Positions 34,800 to 47,892 of a stretch of DNA of 64,000 bases are shown in pieces (within the stretch, counting starts at the first letter, position 1; each line of letters begins with the position of its first letter). The translations under genes were made by a program, and so were the position numbers. Below the pieces are notes generated by a model. The model saw nothing but the letters and a program-made list of their open reading frames with translations. It was not told where the DNA came from and made no database searches. The DNA is from Gnetum montanum. Taxonomy: Eukaryota > Streptophyta > Gnetopsida > Gnetales > Gnetaceae. The DNA lies in contig MNCI01022125.1 of the NCBI GenBank assembly GCA_015680685.1, forward strand, positions 992,956-1,056,955, written 5' to 3'.

Positions 34800-36124
34800 T
34801 ACCCCAACAACTGATTAAAAAATTGTCCTTAAATGAACAAAATTAGGATCAAGTCACAAAATTTGGAGAAGTATAGAATTTATGGATAGACAAACAGACT
34901 GACTAAATTTAAGTAGCCTTGAGTGCTAAATTATATTAATTTTACAAAAATGAGTGTCCTTTATAACAAAATTGGACACTTATACAAAATTGTAGTAGGT
35001 GCCTTTTGAATAATCAAAGGTAGGATGAATTGTTAGATTGTGCATGTATTTGTAGGCTCCTATAGTTTAGATGATCCTTTATCTAGGTGTTATTGCTGGC
35101 TAAGGCTATCCTCCTATTGCCACTATTGCTGTTAGAAGTTTAAAAGCATCCACAAGTGCCTTTATTTTATTCTCTTTACCCTGTGGATCATACATGGTCT
35201 AAGTGGCTTCACCAATATGGGCTGGTGCAAGGATATCCCACAGGTATGTAATCAAAGAAAATGTTTTCTTCATGGTAATTAACCAAGTTGCAAATGTTTT
35301 ATGTTCAATGTCGAATGTCTTCATAAGATTTAGCTCCTAGTAGTAATTCATCCTCCTTGCTAGGTTCTTAGTAACAGATCGTTTATAAATGAATTTGATT
35401 TTGAGAACTTCAAGCTTTGTATTGGCTATCTCTAACTTTTGTTTGTGGAGCTTGAAAACTACCTCGTAGAGGAGGTAGGAACTGATAACCAGTTTCTCCA
35501 AATCTGATCTTAGATTCTCTGCTATTAACATTGTCAAGTTTGCATAATAGAGGTTGGCAAGTTCTATATATTTCATCATCTTTTTAATTTGTAACTTCTT
35601 TAAGTGAATTTTTGCTTGGTTGTATGCATTCAGTTCATCAAAGATGGGCTACCATATATTACCTCTCTGTTGATATTGCTGGAGGATCTCGTTCATCTTC
35701 ACCTTCATTAGTTCTATCTCATTTTTTATTAACCTTTTTGAGTAGACTCACCTAGTCCATGTAATGATTCTTTACTTGCTTAAATTTCAGGACCTCATTC
35801 TTCAAAGTAGCTACCTTAATTGCAATCTTCTAGTGAAGAGAATGGACTTCCTCCATTAAGAGATTGTGATTTTCTACTATAAACTTCCTCAAATCTAGGT
35901 TCACCTTGGCAAGCTACTTCTACTACTAGCATATAAACTTGATTAATTGGTCCTTCTATTAGTTAGCATTCCATTGGTAGTTATTATCCTTGGTGAGGAC
36001 CAAGTTCTCCTTGTGAATCTATGATAGGTCTTTGTTAGTATTGTTGGACATGACCTTTAACACAGATGCATCAAAGATTGCAATCTCCTTGGCATTCTTG
36101 GCCACTTGAAGCTTTTGTTAAAGT
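34800..36124 (-). pseudogene. ORF2 remnant of element F (coiled coil)
   Basis: The minus-strand segment 35579-35337 contains KYIELANLYYANLTMLIAE and further residues that match ORF2 of A (EYMELANLRYANLAMLIAG and onward, 32150-32400). Stop-filled sequence up to 36060 continues the coiled coil. As in A, the gene sits just inside the 3' LTR. It is cut at 36125 by the copia LTR. This older copy shows that ORF2 was not a one-off capture. Confidence 0.65.
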
Positions 36125-39100
36125 TGTTGGTGTGGATCGAGAACTTAGAAGGGGGGTTGAATAAGTCTCCCAATTAAAATTGTTGTAGCCATTAAAATCA
36201 ACCACAAGTTTTATGTGGTACCCCAACTTGGGTACGTTCACACTTGGAGGGTAGAATTTGTGCACACCTCTAGACTTTGTTACTTTAAAATGTGATCTGA
36301 AAGGCATCACAACCTTCACAATATTTGAGCTCTACTCTGGAGTATTTCATCACCATGAAACCTGTAATGAACCACTTCTCCTTGAGTTTTTATGTTAACG
36401 ATTGTAACAGTCTTTTTGTGTATTTGTGTGCATGTTTTTTTGATAATTTGTGTGTGTGCTTTGTTTGAATTATGGTGGAAATAGCTAATTGGAATAGTAA
36501 CAAATTTCTTGGCCATATTTTTATATGTATTATGATTAAATGTTTAAATAATTTATGCATAAGAAATATGCTTTAAAATACATGCTGGGAATGTTTTAGA
36601 ATAATAATAATAATAAATATATGGGAAAAAAAAATATTTTTTATTCTATTTCAATAGAGATGTTGAGAAATAAAAGAAAAATAGAGAATAATACTCTAAG
36701 GTGTGCCTCAAGAGCTAAAATAGGTATGTTGAGATGCAAAAGAATGTTCATACTAAGGAACTTGACCTATGAATCAAGTTGGAGGAACCTGGCCATGAAT
36801 AAGGAATATTCTGTGCAAATATTTAACTTTATATTTTATTTTTAATTTTATTTTATCTAAATGTGATGCATTGCTCTTTATAGTTAAAAATAGTAGAGTA
36901 TAAGTACCCTCTCCATGGCTGTAGAAAGGTCATGTGATGACCTACGATGGGAAAATTCACATCGTCGATGACCTGAAAAAGAAGGTGCCTTATTTGATTA
37001 TGTATCTTGAATAACCCTTATCATGAATCTATTTTGAAAACTCTTTCCTTGCATCTTATGATAATTCTGAATGATAAAGAGATAGATATTATGTTGGAAT
37101 GTTTTGTAATTATCAAGAGGAATTGAACTTGAGATTTAGCAAAATTTGAATTTTGAAATATAAAAAATTATTGATTTAGAAATTGAACCTGCAACTTGTG
37201 AATATACATATTTTATTGATTGTTTTATAGTGATCATGAAGAGAATTGAACTCATGACTCATTGCCAAAAAAAAAAGTGAGAGAGAACTTTAAAAATAAA
37301 GAAAAGAATACAAATAGTTCCCAAGAAGTCAGTTACAAGAAACCATCCATTATCCCTTATTCCACCTACAAATAGAGAGAGGAGGAGAGGAAAAAACACA
37401 AAAGGAAAAAGTAGCTAAGCTAAACAAAATAAAAAAGAAGAAGAAAAAAAGAAAAAAAAAAGGATACAACAACAAGGAGTGTGGTTGGGAAGGGAGAGAA
37501 GATTGTGGTTTCTAGAAGAGATAGCAAGAAGAAAGTAAATAAGTGCAGCATAGCAATCCAATATTCTGATAATTCCTCTTAGTAAGCAAGATATCTAAGC
37601 AAGGAGGTAAAATGATCTATCTCTGTTATGTTTGATAATGGCCAGCAAGGATTGATTTTCTCAAACTTCTCTCTTCTTGCTTGTCTAACCACCTTTACAA
37701 TGTTTGTATGAAAATATTAAGATTGTTATTGTAAGCTTAGATTTTTGAAACCTTTATTAACTTTTTCTAGATCTCTTTGCCTATCCTTTGCACTCTCACA
37801 CCTAAATGACTTGGATGAGAGTTACTTCTGTAATGATTTAGAAACACCCATAATGATTTGAGGCATTTTTGGCAAAAGATTGTTAACAAGGGCCAAGGAT
37901 CCTTGATATGAGGATTGGTACCATCGAAAGAAAGTTGGAGTATCTCTGGACCCATGGATAATTGTGAATGTTTTAAAATTGTTGAATTCTTGGATTTTGG
38001 TTGGAATTGATTGATGAACCCGTCCCCTTTGAATGCATAAATCTTAGATCTAAATCTTGAATTATACTTTTTTTTCCTATACCTTTTCAAGTTTGATTTT
38101 GATATCTTTCTATAAGTTGATGGAGTGGGGGAAAACCTAGGATGTTAATTTTTGGTTGTGATTTATCTATTCTCTGCTATTGAACATATGAATTTCCTGA
38201 TTAAATGATTACTAGTACAATGGTTACAAGAGTTAAATTCAGATCTTGTTTTTGTGTGTGGCTGGAAATTATAAAATATTATTATGTGATTGAACAAATA
38301 TGAGATTATTAATTTATTTTATTTTGTGGTCATTTCTTTGGTTTTCAAATGTGTAAATGATCCTGATTAAATATTTCTTTTTAGCTTGAATAATAACAAG
38401 TTTGATTTTTTTAATTTGATGAATCTTGCACAGATATTTTACTATGGCTAGTTCTTTATAAAATTTATCTCTTAATTCTTAAAATTAATATTGAATGACC
38501 TGTTTTAGAGCTAGATCTAGGCACTGTTGATTTCATTTTAATTTTATAGGTTAATGTTAGTTTGATTGTTGTAGAAAGAAAGCCACCTGGGCATTTTCTT
38601 CTTGCAACTAGCCTTTTTTATTTGGGAACTTTAGGTGCTAGCTCTTGCTTCCTATGAATGGGTATTACAAAACCACTCAACCTCGTAGAGTACTAAGAGG
38701 CTCAAAATGCAGTTTAAAGGATCCCACAACCTTTATAAATGTAAGCTTTTCTCTGGAGTGTTTTGTTGTTGCAAAACCACTCAACCCTGCAAAGTGCCAA
38801 CAAGCTCAACGAAGATGTCTTCATGCAAGAAGCACATCAACCTTGCATGGCTACAGGAAAGAAATAAGGAAAAGAATCAAGGAGAAAGTGTAACTAAATT
38901 TATAGAGTCCTTGCTATGAGGCTCAATATAGAAAATACATACAAAAGATGATACAAAGAAGGACAACCACAAATTTTCTTTAAATAGCCTTGAATTAATT
39001 TGAAAATTGAATGATACTTGCATAATTCCTAAGAATTTCTGTTAGTTTTATACTCTTGGAGTTTTCAAAAAATCCTTGGAATTTATGCAATGGCTACTAA

Positions 39101-39535
39101 ATGGCTAGTATAGATGTCTACTTTGAGGATTAGACATCTAATTGAGAGCAACTCCAGTGTAGGAGAGACATCTACCTAGAAATGTAGACATCTGCCCATA
39201 GACATCTATCTACAGATGTCTATTCTCAAGGTTAGACGTATGTTATTTTTCTTAGATGTATACTCTGCTTTGGAAACTTTGAAATATTCCTTGGTCATTT
39301 TGACATCTTAGTACTCTTCGAAATATCTTCATTTAGCTCATAGAATCCATTTCCACCTATGTTCTCATCTTGTCCGCTTAGTCTTCATTTTGACATCTCA
39401 TCATGGATCTTGTTCTAAATTCTTGGATTTCCATTTGAAGTCCTTGTTGATTATGGTCATGCAAGATTACAATCCCACATACACATTCTACATTCTTCAT
39501 TTTCTCTAAGATTTTGACATACCAAAAGGTCAACA
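36125..39535 (-). mobile_element. Long LTR of a Ty1/copia element
   Basis: Minus-strand ends are TGTTGACC (39535) and CCAACA (36125). A polypurine tract, AAAAAGGGGAAGAT on the minus strand, lies just outside 39535. The inner end has GAACTTAGAAGGGGGGTTG, typical of copia LTR ends. 3.4 kb is long for copia, so a further insert may be hidden, perhaps between about 36340 and 38745. A purine-rich block lies at 37260-37470. Confidence 0.55.
39047..39245 (-). promoter_or_regulatory. Copia LTR promoter: AGATGTCT/AGACATCT array plus TATA
   Basis: Between 39107 and 39245 the words TAGATGTCTA, TAGACATCTA and close variants occur about seven times in both orientations. On the minus strand this array lies upstream of TATAAAA (plus 39047-39053). 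The word differs from those in the gypsy-type LTRs but the layout is the same. Confidence 0.5.
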
Positions 39536-40237
39536 ATCTTCCCCTTTTTGGCAATGTTCAAAACTTAAGAAAATGGATTAGTATATTTCATAAAAAATAT
39601 GGGAAAGTTAAATGGATTCATTAATTATACCATAAAATGTACCAACAAATCTCTAACCATTTTTGGACATTAATAAAGAGTATAGGAAAGCTGCCCCTAA
39701 ACTTATGCAAGAAATTTTATACACACACACACATATATATATATGGTAGTGAGTCGTCGTTCATTGAGAGGCTTGATCAAAGTATCTGCAAGTTGATTTT
39801 CTATCCTAATGAATTCAAGCTTTACATGTCCAAGTTGGATATGTTCTCATATATAATGATGACAAATTTCAATGTGTATAATATGAGAATGCTGAATATG
39901 GTTCTTTGTCATGTTGATTGCATTACTGTTGTCACAAAAAAATGGTGTAGATTAGGGTTTAATTCCTACATATTTAAGAGTTTCTTTCATCCATAAGATT
40001 TGTGCACAACTTCCAGCTGAAATGTACTTAGCTTCTACTATAGAGAATTTTGTGGATGTTTGCTTTTTGGTTGCCCAATAGACAAGAAGTTTTCCTAAGA
40101 AAAAGTAATTTCCACTAGTGCTTTACCTACCCAATCTGCATCATAATACGTAGCAAGATCAAGCGGGGAGTCCTTTGGATCTGAAAGTCCCTAGTTAGTA
40201 GTAGATTTTAGATAATGAAAAATGCATTTAATAGTTA
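39536..40237 (-). other. 3' part of copia internal region, too degraded to read
   Basis: Between the polypurine tract and the recognisable RT. It should correspond to RNase H and UTR but is stop-filled. An AC/AT microsatellite lies at 39720-39743. Confidence 0.4.
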
Positions 40238-41045
40238 TTAGATGAGATCTTTGCGATTTTCCTGATATCTTACACAAATTCCTACACTTAATGCTATATC
40301 TAGCCTACTAGTAGTTAAATAGAGTAGGCTACTTATCATAACTCGATAACGCTTGAGATCAACAAGATTTTCTTGATCATCTTTGGTGACCTTAAAATTT
40401 GTTGCCATAGGTCTAGTTTTTTCCTTCACATTTGCCAAGTTGAGTTTGAGTAGTAAATCTTTGATGTACTTAGTTTGATAGATGAAGGTTCCATCTTCTT
40501 TGTTGAATGATTTGGAATGCAAAAAAATTGTTGAGTTCTTTCATCATGCTCATTTTGAATTCTAATTGCATGAGATCTAAGAATTTCTTACATAAAACAT
40601 CATTAGTAGCTTTAAAAATAATATCATCAAAATAAATTTATACAATAAGTAAATCATTACGTTAACACTTGAGAAATAAAGTAACATTAACCCTACCTTT
40701 TTTGAAATTGTTGGATATAAGGTGTTGTGAGAGTCTTTCATACTAATATCTAGGGTCTTGTTTGAGCCCATAAATAGCCCTCTTAAATCTAAAAACATGA
40801 TAGGAATTAATGGGATCTATAAATCCTTTAGGTTGTTTAACATATACTTCTTCTTAGATGGTTCCATTTAGAAAGGCACTCTTCACATCCATTTGATAGA
40901 GCTTGATGTTCTTAATGCTTGCATAAGCCAAAAGAAATCTGATAGATTCAAGTCTTGCAATGGGAGAAAAGATCTCTTCAAAATCAATTGCTTCTTGTTG
41001 ATGTTGCCAGTCTTGCTTTGTTCTTAATGATGTTGCCACTTTAAT
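40238..41045 (-). pseudogene. Ty1/copia reverse transcriptase remnant
   Basis: Minus 41039-40854 contains IDFEEIFSPIARLESIRFLL and YQMDVKSAFLNG, the start of the copia-type RT. 40522-40238 contains YRVMISSLLYLTTSRLDIAL, its C-terminal part. The middle (about 40800-40577, with the expected YVDDI region) is frameshifted. The order and strand agree with the LTR to its left. Inactive. Confidence 0.85.
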
Positions 41046-42540
41046 ATATTTTGTTCCTAAAAAAAACCCATTTTGTGAAAATGATTGATTTATGGTTGGG
41101 TTTAGGTGTTAATTCCCACATATCATTCCTAGTGAATTAATTTAGTTCATATTGCATATCTAAAATTCACCCTTCTTCTCCTTTGCCTCTTTGAAATTCT
41201 TTAGTTCTAGTTATGAAAGTGTTGGCACATTTGGCCATTACATGGAACAGTTGGAATATTTTATTCAAAATTAGCACAATCCTTGGTTGTAAATTTGTAG
41301 TTTAGTATTGTGAGTTGATGGGTATTTTTGGAGAAGCAATCCACTGGTAAATAATCTTGATGTTGAAGCCTTCTTGGAAAGTAAAATTAAAATGCCAAAT
41401 TATTTCCTTTAGTGAAGATTGGAATAACAAACAAAGGAGGTGATTATTTACCACAAGAAAGCATACTCCCTGTTAATATTGGCAAAATAGACAACACCGT
41501 GGGTAATGGATTATCAAAAATTGGTTAAGAGTTGGAAGCAAGTGAAGGACCTAACGAACGGACTACCAACAGGTTTTGAATTTTGTAAATTTAAATTATC
41601 AAAGGATGTGAAGGTTTCTGTGTTGCAGACGAACCCAAATTTCCGTAAGTCAAAAAGCCCATTGTTAACGTTGCCAGAGAAAAAAAATAGAAAATCTGAA
41701 ATACAGAACTGAATGCCGTGGTTTTTGGGTGTCACCGACAAATACATCGGCTTGTGCCCGTTCAGAATTGTGCCCGCGCATCGGCTGGATTTACGAATTG
41801 ATGTTGCCGAACGTAGCCGTAGCCGACTCGCCGGATGCCAAAAACAGTGAACCCGAGTTCATGGAGCACGTGGGAGGCCCTTCTTTCACGACTGAGCTGT
41901 ATTGAGGGGGTTTCGGGCAGTAATCGCGTGCAGGCTGTGCAGAAAGAACTCAAGCCAGTTTAGGGCAGAACGCAGCAGGCACATCATCGATTTCAGCAGA
42001 GACACTTATGGCTATTTCAGAAGATGGATTATTGAGGAGATGGATTTCAGAAGAATAGACGCCTATTTTGCATGATGAACAAATTTAGGTTTTCATCTGC
42101 AATAGCGGAAAATGCCTTAAAATCCCTAGTGGACGTTTCTTGAAGAATCTGTACCAAATGTTGGAAGAAAACTTTGTAAGCCAGACAGTTTACCAGTTAT
42201 CACAAACGGAAGGCAGTGAAAATATTTGAAGCGATGATCAAATCGTATAATCATCAAAACCTGAAGGGAATTTTTGAGAGGCAAAGGTTACAACAGTTGC
42301 AGATTCTTACGGAACACACGACGACGTTTCCTAACGTGGCGGCAAAGTCTTCTCCTGTGATGGCAGTTGTTCCTAACGATTTTTGGCTGAAGAAGATAAT
42401 TTGAATTAGTTGCTGGCAGNGTAACGATTTTTGGCTGAAGAAGATAATTTGAATTAGTTGCTGGCAGTTGCAGGATTGGTGCCTCCACCTTCGGACTCAT
42501 ATTTCAGGCCATCACCGAATTTAAATTTCAATATCAGAGA
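41046..42540. other. Unassigned, partly GC-richer stretch
   Basis: 41700-42400 is less AT-rich than its neighbours. Short plus-strand frames at 41506-41712 and 42216-42404 have ordinary protein-like composition, but I recognise no family and see no linking splice structure. It could be part of the copia element or the internal end of the element whose LTR follows. Confidence 0.3.
42374..42467. repeat. 46-bp duplication around a single N (assembly join)
   Basis: 42374-42419 and 42422-42467 are identical 46-mers separated by the N at 42420 and one base, the same geometry as at 3874-3967. Confidence 0.85.
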
Positions 42541-44165
42541 TACAGAAAAGATAAATTAACTACCGCTACCACCAATAAGGTGGATATTATATTATATTTT
42601 TTATGAAATTTTTTTTAGGGCTTAATGACATTTAGTATTTAAAATTTTAATTAAATAATTAAATTAAATTAGGGATTTTAGATTTATTTTAATAAATTAC
42701 TTACAAAGGCAATATTTATAATATTTACAAATATTAATTCCTCCTAACTTTATGTATAACTTCCTAACGATATAACTCCCTCCTAATTAAATGGGTAAGT
42801 TGTAACCTCCTTGCTTGGGAGAAAAGTTAGCTAGGATATTTTGGCATGTAACTACCTTGTAAACCTTATAAAAAGGCTTCATGAGGAAGAAGAAAAGGGG
42901 AACTTTTGGGGGGACTTTTGGGAGGTCTTTTGGGAGGTCTCATACATCATACTTTGGAAAAGCTACTAGTGAGCACTTGGGCTCTCACCTGAAGACACAC
43001 TTTAGGTCTTGAGAAGAGCATTTGTAAAGAAGATTTGTAAAGAAGATTGCTTGTGAGATGGCTTGCTAAAGGAAAGATTTCAGCCTCTTTATCATAGTCC
43101 TGTGAGTTATGTTTTATTTTTGTTTTGTTTAAATTGTTTAGCTAGTGGTTTAGATAGTATCATCCTTGGCAAGTAATTTTGGGATTTTTAGATTGCTCTT
43201 ATTGTTCTTGTTGCCCGATAGAAATTTCTATTAAAATTTTGCCATAGAAGCGCTTGTGTTTAAAAGCCTTAAGAGCATTTTAGTAGTAAATTTCATTATT
43301 GTGCAACGTGTGGGAACTGCTATTGGGATTGTTGTAAGAGAGCCTCTGTTTGTAGTCACGCCGTTGAACAATTCAGTAGTCGAGAGGGTTCAGAAAATCT
43401 TTGGTATTTTGATGGGACCAGAATAGCTTCTTTTTATCTTTAAAGTGAATTCTCGTGGTATTTCAATCAGAAATTGTCAAGTCTTTTAAAGGTTCTGTTT
43501 GAATGCAATCGTTGACATCTATTATCTAGTCAAAATGGAGTCTCGTACGTGGTAGTTTACGCAGCAATTTTTGGTAGCATAATAGGATTGTCTTGAAGAT
43601 ATTGCTTGTTTGAGCCTTGGAAGTTTGAACAATTCGTAGATATTGAATTTGGGATAGCTTTATTGCGAAGTGTTTACTCGTGTCATTTTACCTTGTTTAA
43701 ATATCTGAGGTCTACACAAATATGCTTTCCTTTCTTTTCTACCTATTTCCATCGAATCTTGCTCTATTTCTAGTTTTTTTGTGGAACTATCTCTTTCTCT
43801 GGGGAAAATTAGGAGTAGATTTGCAGAGTTGTGCTCAAATGTTTAAATAAAATTTTATTTGTTACAACTAGGTATTATAAGGACTGCATAGACTAGGCAG
43901 TTGAACAAAATAGGAAATTTTCAAGAACTCACAGTACTTGGCAAAGTTGGCTGAATCTCTTTAAAGGAAGTCATTTGTAGTTTACTCACAACGCAATCAT
44001 TACATTTCACACAACCGCACGCCGTAACAGAACATACACATACTCACATTAACTACTGAGTTTATTTGGAGGTATCTGGGCCTTGGTGTTGCCAGAGACC
44101 AGCAGGCACCTAAATCCTGTTCAAGGACACTCGGCGGTCGCGTCCTAAACAGTCACCAACAGAAA
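42541..44165 (+). mobile_element. Candidate LTR (unclassified)
   Basis: A TATA box, CTTATAAAAAGG (about 42867-42878), is followed by a purine-rich leader with three ACTTTTGGGAGGTC-like repeats (42899-42948). Long stop-filled sequence follows, and a GC-richer end finishes in CACCAACA at about 44165. No primer site follows and the left edge is not visible, so this may be a solo or 3' LTR. Confidence 0.35.
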
Positions 44166-44479
44166 GATATGTAGAATAGGCACACATTTCCTTAGTTTGA
44201 CTCCCAGTATGGATCCCATCTTGTACTTATCCAATAACATCATTGAGAGAGTGTGATCTACTAAGTCTTGGAATTTTGGGTTGAAATGGAGATATCTCCT
44301 TATGTTGACTCTCTATCCTAAATTTTTATCAATTTGAACTTGGGAGGTGCTAGATAACTTTTGGATGGGAACTTCTTTATCATTGGATTATGAAGAAATA
44401 GCGTCACTATCATCAATTTTGACATTTATAGTTTCTTCCACAACATTAGTTCTCTTATTGAAGATTCTAGATGCCATAT
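44166..44479. other. Short unassigned interval
   Basis: No features recognised between the candidate LTR and element G. Confidence 0.35.
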
Positions 44480-46640
44480 TAATAGAGGAATATCTATGGT
44501 GATAAAAAATGTTGATAGCTAGAACACCAAGGCCCGCGGGCACACAACCTAACCTCAAATCTATGCGAGGGCTTGCTAGAGGTGGAGACAGGATGCCCTA
44601 AATGGTCTAGCTGATCAAACAAGGACTTACTGAATGCAACGGGGGTGCAACATGATTAGCTGCAATGCTAATGCAAGATGATGTTAAGTGTGTAGGTCGT
44701 GTTTGTAGTGTTAACGATGTTTATAGTATCAATGGTGTTGAATGTAGTCACAAGTGCCCCAGGGGGAGGGGAGTGTAGTCAAAATTTTTGGTGAAGTGGG
44801 TGGTGTCAACATGTGTAGATCATCGCCGAAGCATAGTTTTAGGTGCAGCTATGTGATAAAACAATGAAAAATGTAAGTAAAGTGCAAAAAATGCAATGAA
44901 AGAGAGAGAGAGAGAAATAGAACACCACCCCGCATGGGGTTGAGTGTAGTTAACACCAAAAGGGGTTAGAAGGTACATGGTGTACAATAGGCATAGTGGA
45001 CAGTGTCGCCACCATCTCTAAGGTGTTTGGCCATGAAGACTCGCATTCCATCGAGGTGTTTGCATTTTTTGGGTTGGCTGCCATGTTGTATCATTGGTTG
45101 CAGTGTTTTGTTGCATTGTGAGGATTTGCAGTGGTCTAGAAACTTGCCTCTTCTTGGTTTGCCAAAATGCCTTTGGTTCTTTCTGAAGAACTCAGATTTG
45201 TGAGCGTTTCAATTTGCCAACCTTGAAAACTTTGAGGGTGGGGGTATTTATAAGTCTAGGGTTAGCAAAAAATGCTGGGTGGCTATCACATGTCAGAGGG
45301 GATGGTTGGGACTATGCTTAGTGTAGTCACGATTCATGTGCTGTATCGACGAGGCTAGTGGTGTTGTGCTTTTCTATGCTTTGTTGAACTCTGTGAGACT
45401 GCGAGATTGTGACTACATTGCCAACTACATGTGTGTGCCGAGAAGATCACAAGGTACCTAAAAAATGAAATTCAGAGACTATGCTCTATAGGACTATGCT
45501 CTCCACACTCTCACATGGGGTCGAGTGTACTTACAATTTTGGAACAAAAGAGGATACAAAAAGGAAGTATCTTACCAACGACACTTGTCAAAGGTGAGTT
45601 GATTGCATTCTAGAGTTGAGTTGAGCATCATTACTGTGCTATGGAGGCCACCAGAGATAGTTCTAGTTGACTATGCTCTTCATGAAAGGCTAACTACACT
45701 TTGGGTTTTAGGAGAGTGTATCCTCAATGCTAGTGAAATTATGAGAAAATGGGTTTTTGTAGCCTATGATCTCCATGGGAGGTTGACTATGCTTTCAATT
45801 GGGGAAGAGTATAGTCTCATCACTTAGAAACAATTTGCAAAATTGGCCCTTCTACTGACTATGCTCTCTACAAGAGGTTGACTACACTCTCATCTAGGGT
45901 TGAGTGTAGTGTCAACACTTAGAAAAATTTGCAAAACTAGCCCTCCTATTAACTACACTCTCTATGAGAGGTTGACTACGCTCTTATCTATGATTGAGCA
46001 TAGTCTCAACACTTTGCCAAAACTGTGAAAAAATGGCCTTTGTGCTGACTACGCTCTCCACGAGAGGCTAACTACACTCTCAACTAGGTTTGAGCATAGT
46101 GTCAACACTTAGAAAAAATTGCAAAAACTGGCCTTGTGCTAACCACATTCTCTATGAGAGGCTGACTACGCTCTCATTTTGGGTTGAGCGTAGTGTCAAC
46201 ACTGAGCCAATATTGTAGTTAGGAAGCCATAGTCTAGATTTGGTGGTGTTTCATTGGCTCCTCTTTGTTGATGTCTAGAGGAGTAGCTTGAGAGATGTTG
46301 ACAAAGAATAGTAAAACACCACAGTAGACTTGGCACCAACATCACTCTTTAATATGTGATCAAATGTTGTTGCATCATACCTAAGAGTCCTGTGGATAGT
46401 GGTATGCTACATAGTAGATTAGAAATGGGAGTAAATGGTGTAGGTGATGTGCTGGGGATAAAGGGAAAGGTGAGGTGTAAGCAGGATGTTATGACATGAG
46501 GACATCATGGATGATGGCAACCATGGCATTAGAGTAGCTTACCCTTAAAAATGTTGGTCCCTCATTAAAGTGCTTATGAGAGAGTCAAGGTGTAGATTCA
46601 AGGTTGGGCCGGTTGCAAAATTTCCTTGCTGCTAGATTGC
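44480..46640 (-). mobile_element. LTR-like region of G
   Basis: 44530-44640 (ATCTATGCGAGGGCTTGC and following) resembles insert S at 50900-51000. A minus-strand TATA (CTTATAAATACCCC; plus 45241-45254) has a repeat array upstream. Exact edges are not visible. A GA microsatellite lies at 44898-44916. Confidence 0.5.
45590..46215. repeat. 94-95 bp tandem array in the G LTR
   Basis: CAACACTTAG-type boxes recur near 45824, 45918, 46010, 46105 and 46200. Each unit pairs GACTACGCTCTC with a later GAGCGTAGTG, forming a dyad. On the minus strand the array is upstream of the TATA box at 45244-45252. Confidence 0.75.
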
Positions 46641-47394
46641 TTGGTGACGTGCTTTTTCCTTCTCTTTTTTTTTCTCCTTTTTTGGTAGGGTGAACCTTCT
46701 TTGGGCTTTGCATGTTACTAAATGCTTACTGTGAGTGCTTCCCATCAAGTGGATAATGTGTCACTAGATGGGATTTACTTTCTTGTGTGTGAAACTGCAT
46801 CACATTTATACGATAGGAGTTTCCTCCCTAGGATAACTTATGTTACATTCGCTTGAGCTTTGACTGGCTGACCAAAATTTCCCACGAGATAACTTTTGTT
46901 ACATCTGCTTTAGGTTCTACGGTTTGACTTGAAGAGGGTATCATGTGGTCATAGCACGTGAGCATCAAAAAGGTTTGCAATCTTTGCTACGTAGAAAATG
47001 AAAGGGTATTGGGATATAGGAGTAGATGTGAGTAGGCTATAACGGGACAATGGGGATATGCACTCTTGAGAGGTTTAGCTAGTTCAAGCACACACATCAA
47101 AGTGATGTGGTGACTTGCTGCTATGATGAGATGCATCTTTGTACAACTACCTAGGGCTTTGTCTTGCAAACACAACTCTGTGTAGACAAGAAAACCATAC
47201 AAGACATAAACATAAGTAGATTGTATATGATAGACTGCAAAAGGCCACATCAATGACATAGGTTGTGCAGGTTGTAAGTGCTCTATTCTAGAATTGTCGT
47301 GTGCTTGCTTGTTTGGTTTAAAAGAAGAGTTGTAGTATGCTCACTTGCTTGCTTGCAGAAGAAGAGAAAGGAGTTGTTAACGACTAACTGCGAT

Positions 47395-47892
47395 CCCAGT
47401 TTAAGGTCTTGGTAGATCATGGATTTACTAATTTAAGGTTTTAGTAGATTGTTGGACATAGTTTAAGGTCTTGGAAGATTGTGTTGTGTTTAGTTTATAG
47501 TCCTAGCAGACTGCTCTATGCTAGTTTAACTTCTTAGTGGATGTGCTATGCCACTTTAGATTCATGGCAGACTACTAGTTTAAAGTTATGGTGGATTGCC
47601 AGTTTATAGTCATAACAGACTTCTATGCTAATTTAATGTTGTAGTGGATGAATTATGCTAGTTTAATGTCATAGTAGACATGCGATGCTAATTTAGCATC
47701 ATAGTGAATGAGCTATGTTAGTTTAATGTCGTGGTAGATGTGCTATGCCAGTTTAGCATCATGGTGGACGAACTGTGCTAGTATAATGTCTTAGTAGATG
47801 AATTATGCCAGTTTAACATCTTAGTAGATGACTGTGCTAGTTTAGTATCATAATAGACGTGATGTGCTAGTTTTGCATCATAGCGGATGATT
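47395..47892. repeat. 30-bp minisatellite, about 17 copies
   Basis: Units of the form CTAGTTTAATGTCATAGTAGA plus nine bases repeat with a 30-bp step. It lies between integrase and the LTR of G. Tandem repeats in the 3' untranslated region are a known habit of Tat-lineage elements and a source of satellites. Confidence 0.85.
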
